64,000 bases of DNA from Clitopilus passeckerianus (Eukaryota; Basidiomycota; Agaricomycetes; Agaricales; Entolomataceae), in assembly GCA_944990035.1 (NCBI GenBank), contig CALYLX010000066.1:1612001-1676000 (forward strand). Direction: 5' to 3'. The translations under genes were made by a program, and so were the position numbers. Under the pieces are notes generated by a model that was not told the origin of the DNA, did not search any database, and saw only the letters and a list, made by a program, of their open reading frames with translations. The first letter of the stretch is position 1, and every line of letters begins with the position of its first letter. Positions 58,601-64,000 of this stretch are shown one piece after another.

Positions 58601-58890
58601 GGCAAGGATGGGTCGTCTTCGAGGGAGATAAGACGCGTGGCAACATCGATATCCGTCTCTGGAGGTGTACGTATGAGCAAATATTCTTCGAGCAATAGTA
58701 ACGGCAACTTACCAATGGGGCGTTCCTTCCCATCCTCGTCGAGATCGATAACTCGTACATCGTCGTAAACCTCCCCTTGAGCGATTTCGACGTTATGAGT
58801 GGCTGCCTTCTCATCGATCTTTTCGTCGTCGCTGTAGGAATCCTTCCTCTTGCTCAAAAGCTCGGGTAGCTGGGAAGCGTCAGTGGCCAT
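55668..58890 (-). CDS. OPT-family oligopeptide transporter, copy 1
   Basis: This 769-residue proton-coupled oligopeptide transporter is of the fungal OPT type. Eighteen exons on the minus strand: 58713-58890, 58528-58658, 58307-58472, 58087-58254, 57851-58037, 57729-57796, 57530-57674, 57317-57473, 57128-57256, 56925-57064, 56803-56876, 56603-56745, 56490-56552, 56358-56441, 56210-56302, 56049-56160, 55767-55996 and 55668-55709. Family marks are PGPGNPHP, FLVYPTYIVFPNLLPTVQLF, GNEGLG with WNYVGSGGGSIGALF, ANMYFTLYGFNTL, GQYTKLPPR and the C-terminal NPAGNPDYC. Multiple membrane helices. It is transcribed away from copy 2. Confidence 0.93.
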
Positions 58891-60471
58891 GCCAGGTCCT
58901 TAGCCGGTACGGGGACTCGACAGAGGCAACTTGAAGTTTTCGCATGGCTTTTATGCTCAAATAATAGGCTCCTGGATAGAAAGCCTCATGATCGAATCTC
59001 AAGCAGCCAATCCTTGGCATAACAGAGTATCAAAGCCACAACAGAGAGTCGTATATGGACGAGTTCCTGACCATGAGTTGCCAAGGAAGCCTGTCCAGAG
59101 GCGCAAGAATCTCTGAGGCTCAGTATTGAACGTCGTAGAGGATAAGGCTGCAGTCACAAGGAAAAGTGCCAAGAATGCCCAAGAACTTCGGTTGGCGGGC
59201 GATCTCGATCAGAACCCCAACCTCTGGACAAGCTGTCATGCAAGAGTGCTCGTTATCTGCACTCGAAACATTTTACTCCGAGGGAACCGGTTAACAGAGG
59301 CTCGTGAATACAATGTCTAGGTTTGCGAGTTGACATATCCTAGAGATCAGAACGACGTAAAGTAACCGCCAGTGTAAGAACCAACATCAAGGCAGGGTCT
59401 CGAATTGTCGCCGAATTGCGCCATTTAGGCGCTATTCATACAGGATGGAACCCAGAGAATCACAATTGCACTACGGTATATTGGGACTCTCGTTGACGAG
59501 AGTTGTGCCAGAGGATGGTCTGTCCTGGAGGTGCAAGGTGGTTGAGATTGTTGAACTACTGTTGAACGCCAGTTTGATTCGCCCGAATGGGGGTGCTGCC
59601 AGTTTCCCGGCTATTTGCGCGGATCAATTCGCGACAAGTCGTAGCTGGTCACACGACCTTTGATTGACAATGAGCCAGCCCGTCCATAGATGCCTCCACG
59701 CGTAATTGCACCATTCAACGCAGATACTCACAAGGATTCCAGCTCATTTCGGCACAAAGCAGGTATCAAGCAACCGCCCTCATCAGAATGTATTTTTGGC
59801 GGATATCTTCAGGGTCGGGCTGAATGATGATACAACCATGCTATCTATCGCCGAGTTGAGCGATAGCAACTTTTTGAGCGAATGATATGGGAATGACATC
59901 GTATGCTTCCATATGCTACATTTGTTCGACAGTTTTTTTGCCGCGCCGGAACTTGTTAAGACAAGCCGTTTGTGGCAGATATCGGTCAGTGCCTCCATGT
60001 GCTCAAGGGCAGACATGACGGGTCCACAAATCCGGTGCTTCGAATGGCAGTCTTTCGTCTATCATAAGGGAAACGGGCGTAGAATGCTTTCGCCGGCCAA
60101 GCGTTAGACGCTACAATCTTGCATTCTCGAACGCCTCCAAGCCACAGAGTTAATTTCACGTTCTAATAATCGGATCTTCCATTTAGGGGTCTGTCATGTG
60201 GGCAAGTCTTCCGGAAACTTCACCCTTCACAGCCACCATCTCGCTTCGACACATTGACGGATAGCCCCAGGGTAACGCGACATCCCTTCCTGCTCTTACG
60301 CAAAAATAGAACCAGACGAAGCATGCGTTCGTGTTCTATAATTACTCTCCTCCAAATATTGTGTTTTAATTTGACCAGATTAGCCCCTTGTACCTCGAAG
60401 AAACGGCATCTCGTGCCGCTTCTTCTCAAGATAAAAGCATATCGCCTGGCGAATGCACGAAGCACGCACTC
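58891..60471. promoter_or_regulatory. Divergent promoter region between two OPT genes
   Basis: About 1.6 kb separate the two start codons. No coding frame is supported. It should hold both promoters. I could not identify a specific regulatory site with confidence. Confidence 0.5.
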
Positions 60472-63400
60472 ATGGCGTCCCAACCAGTCCAGGAGCACCC
60501 TGTGCAGCGCAGCGATGATTCCCTCGATGAAAAATTCGACGAGAAGGATGAAGGTCACGTCGCTGCGGCCCCCGAGTTCCATGGCGAAGTCTACGAAGAA
60601 GTACAGGAACTTGATGAGAACGGGAAGGAGAAGGTCATCCGTACGTTTATCTACCGCTTATCTAGCCTGCGACATTCCACCTTATCCTCTTATTAGAAAC
60701 CGATATCGACGTTGCGACCCGCCTCATTTCGCTCGAAGACGACCCCTCCCTCCCCTGCTTCACATTCCGGCTATGGTTCCTTGGACTCGGTCTCTCCTGC
60801 TTCGGCTCGGTGCTGGGCCAGATCTTCGTGAGTGGTTCTTTAAATTTCTCTTGTCGGTGACAGTTTACTTATCTTCGAACCAATAGTACTTCCGCCCTCA
60901 GACTGTCTATGTCAGTCAACTCTTCCTCCAAATCATCGCCTACATCCTTGGTGTCGTCTTGCAAGAGATCGTCCCCGGACCCGGTAACCCGTACCCCTAT
61001 CTCCAAACTAGCAACACTCGGTTCTGGAGATTCTTCAATCCTGGACCATTCAGTAAGTTATTCTCTAACCTACCTTCGCTCAACATCTGACAGGATCCAG
61101 ACATCAAGGAGCACGTCGCCGTGACGATCTTCTCCGCCACTGCCGCCGAATCTGCCCTCGCCATCAGTATCTTCGCCGCCGATGACCTTTACTATCATAT
61201 TCAAGTACGTTGTTTACCCCATATTTTTATCTATCCTCCTGATTTTCGTCTTACAGCCCAACGTCGGCATTGGTATTTTCACCTTGATCGGTAGGCATTC
61301 GTATCGTCACCTTTCCTCCTCCAATGCTGATCACCTCTTAGGCTCACAACTCCTTGGATATGGTATTGCCGGAATCATGAGGTCCTTCCTTGTATACCCC
61401 ACGTACATCGTCTTCCCAAACCTCCTCCCCACCGTCCAGCTTTTCGACGCTCTTCACCGTGGAAAGAAGATATTTCTCCAGAAGAAACGTGTCAAGTTCT
61501 TCTGGACGCTATTCGTCGGAATCTTCATTTGGGAGTGGTTCCCCGAGTTCATCGCACCGTAAGCTAGTCTGCTCGTTCGTTCACATATCTGCTGACGTAC
61601 TTCACTTTACTAGCACACTCACCGGCATCAGCATCTACTGCCTTGCCGTTCGCGACAGTCCTTGGGTCACTCGTATCTTCGGTAGGTTCATCTTATCAAA
61701 TTCTGTCCATGATGAGTTCGCTGATGACTTGGGTCGTTGGATAGGTGGCGCTGCTGGTAACGAGGGTTTGGGCCTCTTCGCCATCTGTCTCGACTGGAAC
61801 TACGTCGGTTCTGGAGGCAGTTCCATTGGAGCACTTTTCACGCCATTTGCCACCCAAATGTCCCTCTACTTTGGTGTTATGATCTGCATGTGAGTGTAAA
61901 CCTCCTTCTGCCGTTAGGTTCATTTTTTGATGTCAATTAGTATTGTTTTCTGCGCTACGTACGCCACGAACACATGGAACGGCCAGAACTTCCCATGGCT
62001 CTCTCAGGCACTCTTCAACGAAGATGGTACCCTCTACGACCAACTCAGCATCTTAGACGACAAGTTCCGCCTTGACCCCACCAAGCTTGAAGCAGTTGTA
62101 CGTAGCGTTAGCTTTTGACATGGCATGCCGTTGATGTCGGTTTACAGGGTCTTCCTTGGTTCGCCAGCACGCAGGTTATCAGCAAGATCTCCATCAACAT
62201 GTCGATCGGTGCTACAATTACCCACGTAATGCTGTGGTATGGAAAGGACATCATCCGCGTTATTCGGGAATACAGGGTGAGCTTCACGATGGAATGCGTA
62301 ATGACGAGGAATCTGATGTATTGGTAGTCCGGCGAGGCCAGTGATCCTCATTACGAGAAGATGAAGGTACGCCTGTTTAGCCATTCTCGTAGTATCCAAT
62401 GTCTTACCTCTATATCAGGTCTATAAAGAGGTTCCTATGTGGTGGTACATTGCAATCTTCCTCGGTAGTTTCGCAATGGCCATGGCGACTGCATACACTG
62501 GCCGCTCGGAACTTCCTTGGTAAGGCGATAGCCGTTGCGATGAGACTCTGAACGCTGACGTGGTTGTGCAGGTGGGGACTTATCGTTGCTCTCATCATCT
62601 CCGCCGTATTCCTGCCTTTCGTCGTAACGGTATATGCCATCACCGGTAAGCAATATCTCAGGCTCTCTGTCAACATCGCTGACTTTACATTCAGGTTTCG
62701 TCCCCCAACTTCAAAGCCTTGTTCAGATCATCGGAGCTGCGATTATTCCTGGTCGCCCTCAAACTAACATGTACTTTACCCTCTATGGCTATAACACCAT
62801 TGAACAGGCTCGTGGACTCGTTCGTGATCTCAAGATGGTACGTGATGTCCTACTATTCGTGAATGCGGATACCAACTTTGACCTCCAACAGGGTCAATAC
62901 ACAAAGCTCCCTCCCCGTGTCACCTTTACCGTTCAATGTTTGGGTGCCGTCATCGTAAGTCTTATCCATTTGCCGTAGTTCTCAATTTCTCTGACACAAG
63001 TTACCAGGGTGGACTCCTCAACTACGTCATTATGAAGGTCGTCATCAATACCCATCGTGAAGTGCTTCTCGACGTTCAAGGTACTAACATTGTAAGCATT
63101 CTACCCTTCCACTTCCGCTTCGTGACACTGACGTATCTGAATTTCAGTGGTCTGGTCAACAAGTCCAGGTAAACAACTCCCCGTCGGGACCACGACAGCT
63201 ACTGATTACATTTCCAGAGTTTCAACAGCGAGGCTGTCTCATGGGGCGCCCTCGGAAACCTCCTCTACGCCCCAGGCACTCGATACGCGGTGAGATCTGA
63301 GATTGCTAGTATATCTCTCATCTAATTCCTTGTGCCAGATCGTTCCGTTCTCCATCCTGATTGGTCTTGGGGTTCCGATTCCTTTCTGGATCGTTCATAA

Positions 63401-63836
63401 GTTCTGGCCCAAGCTCGGCGCCAAACACGTCATTACGCCTATCCTCTGCTGGACCCTCGGTTACTTGAACGTCGGCATCAACAGCTCTGTCTTCACCAGC
63501 TTCGTCCTCGCTGTGTTCTCTCAATTCTACCTCCGCAAGTATCGACCTGGATGGTTCCGTAAATATAACTTCTTGATGTCGGCCGCTTTGGATGGTGGAA
63601 CTCAGGTACTCGTCAATTCTCTTTTCTCATGCTTCCCTTCGTTGATTTTCATTACCTTCAGGTCATGGTCTTTGTCTTCACTTTCGCGGTTGGCGGCGGA
63701 AGTGGGACCGTCTACAACATGCCGAACTGGGCATTGGTACGTCCAATACCGTCGTCTATATGGTTTCAATGGCTGATTCTTTGTATCAACGTAGAACCCT
63801 ACCGGCAATCCCGATTATTGCATGAGGCTCACATAA
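60472..63836 (+). CDS. OPT-family oligopeptide transporter, copy 2
   Basis: This 766-residue paralogue of copy 1 has 21 exons: 60472-60640, 60697-60827, 60887-61052, 61101-61204, 61257-61290, 61342-61558, 61614-61681, 61745-61889, 61941-62097, 62148-62276, 62328-62366, 62419-62519, 62572-62645, 62695-62837, 62892-62954, 63008-63091, 63148-63168, 63218-63289, 63339-63605, 63662-63736 and 63795-63836. Exon 17 is a 21-nt microexon (WSGQQVQ). All OPT marks are kept (PGPGNPYP, WNYVGSGGSSIGALF, TNMYFTLYGYNTI, NPTGNPDYC). Fifteen introns are shared with copy 1; five are found only here and two only in copy 1. Confidence 0.93.
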
Positions 63837-64000
63837 TCTGATTTTCTCGTACCATCTGAATGTATTTCTACGGCCCGCACCATGAATGTAATGGATTATA
63901 CTACACTTTATCATCACTTCTTTCCTCTGTAAGAACGTTGGCGTGGGATGCATTGACTATCGATGCTCACATTCGGTAGTTTTTCCTTGATCATCGCAGC

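Noticed and set aside
1..64000. CRISPR arrays, operons, Shine-Dalgarno sites, bacterial insertion sequences
   Set aside because: The intron-rich fungal gene structure makes them inapplicable, and no array-like direct repeats were seen.
1..64000. Intact LTR retrotransposon or DNA transposon
   Set aside because: No reverse transcriptase, integrase or transposase motifs and no terminal repeats were recognised on either strand.

Overview
The window looks like nuclear DNA of a mushroom-forming basidiomycete (Agaricomycetes). Coding regions are cut by many 45-65 nt GT-AG introns. Several families are typical of that class: an F-box array, seven-transmembrane proteins of the DUF6533 type, a TKL kinase with a four-helix N-domain, a stand-alone sesquiterpene synthase and a nucleotidyltransferase-fold protein. 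All exon models below were joined by hand from splice signals, reading phase and family resemblance. None has transcript support.

Layout. 1-4206: three tandem F-box genes (5'-truncated by the window edge, intact, broken). Between them lie decayed copies of the 3' end of the next gene, an FMN split-barrel protein (4325-5303, minus). 5.9-6.7 kb: a tRNA-Leu(AAG) and two class II tRNA-like sequences. 6820-7954 (minus): sesquiterpene synthase. 9809-15904: a 1908-residue disordered protein. 16364-16542: a third tRNA-like element. 16649-17983 (minus): an Old Yellow Enzyme homologue lacking the usual catalytic Tyr. 18.0-20.5 kb: mostly non-coding. 20520-26437: a 1665-residue MLKL-like helical-bundle/kinase protein. 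28135-29300: WOPR transcription factor. 30443-32614: Misato/DML1. 33639-35677: disordered protein. 35818-41077 (minus): three tandem hot-dog (THEM6-like) proteins. 41827-43258 (minus): seven-TM protein. 44032-46127: OXR1/TLDc. 46395-47946 (minus): DUF6533-type seven-TM protein. 48932-50197: 3-ketodihydrosphingosine reductase. 50641-51402: nucleotidyltransferase-fold protein. 51836-52429: synaptobrevin. 52756-52861 (minus): second tRNA-Leu(AAG). 54071-55378 (minus): second Old Yellow Enzyme homologue. 55668-58890 (minus) and 60472-63836 (plus): a divergent pair of OPT oligopeptide transporters.

There is no operon or obvious biosynthetic cluster. The terpene synthase has no P450 next to it, and the two Old Yellow Enzyme genes are 37 kb apart. 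The strongest themes are local duplication (F-box, THEM6-like, OPT, OYE, tRNA-Leu) with visible decay or active-site change in some copies, and housekeeping genes (DML1, OXR1, KDSR, synaptobrevin) interspersed with lineage-specific ones. The most interesting single gene is the MLKL-like kinase fusion.
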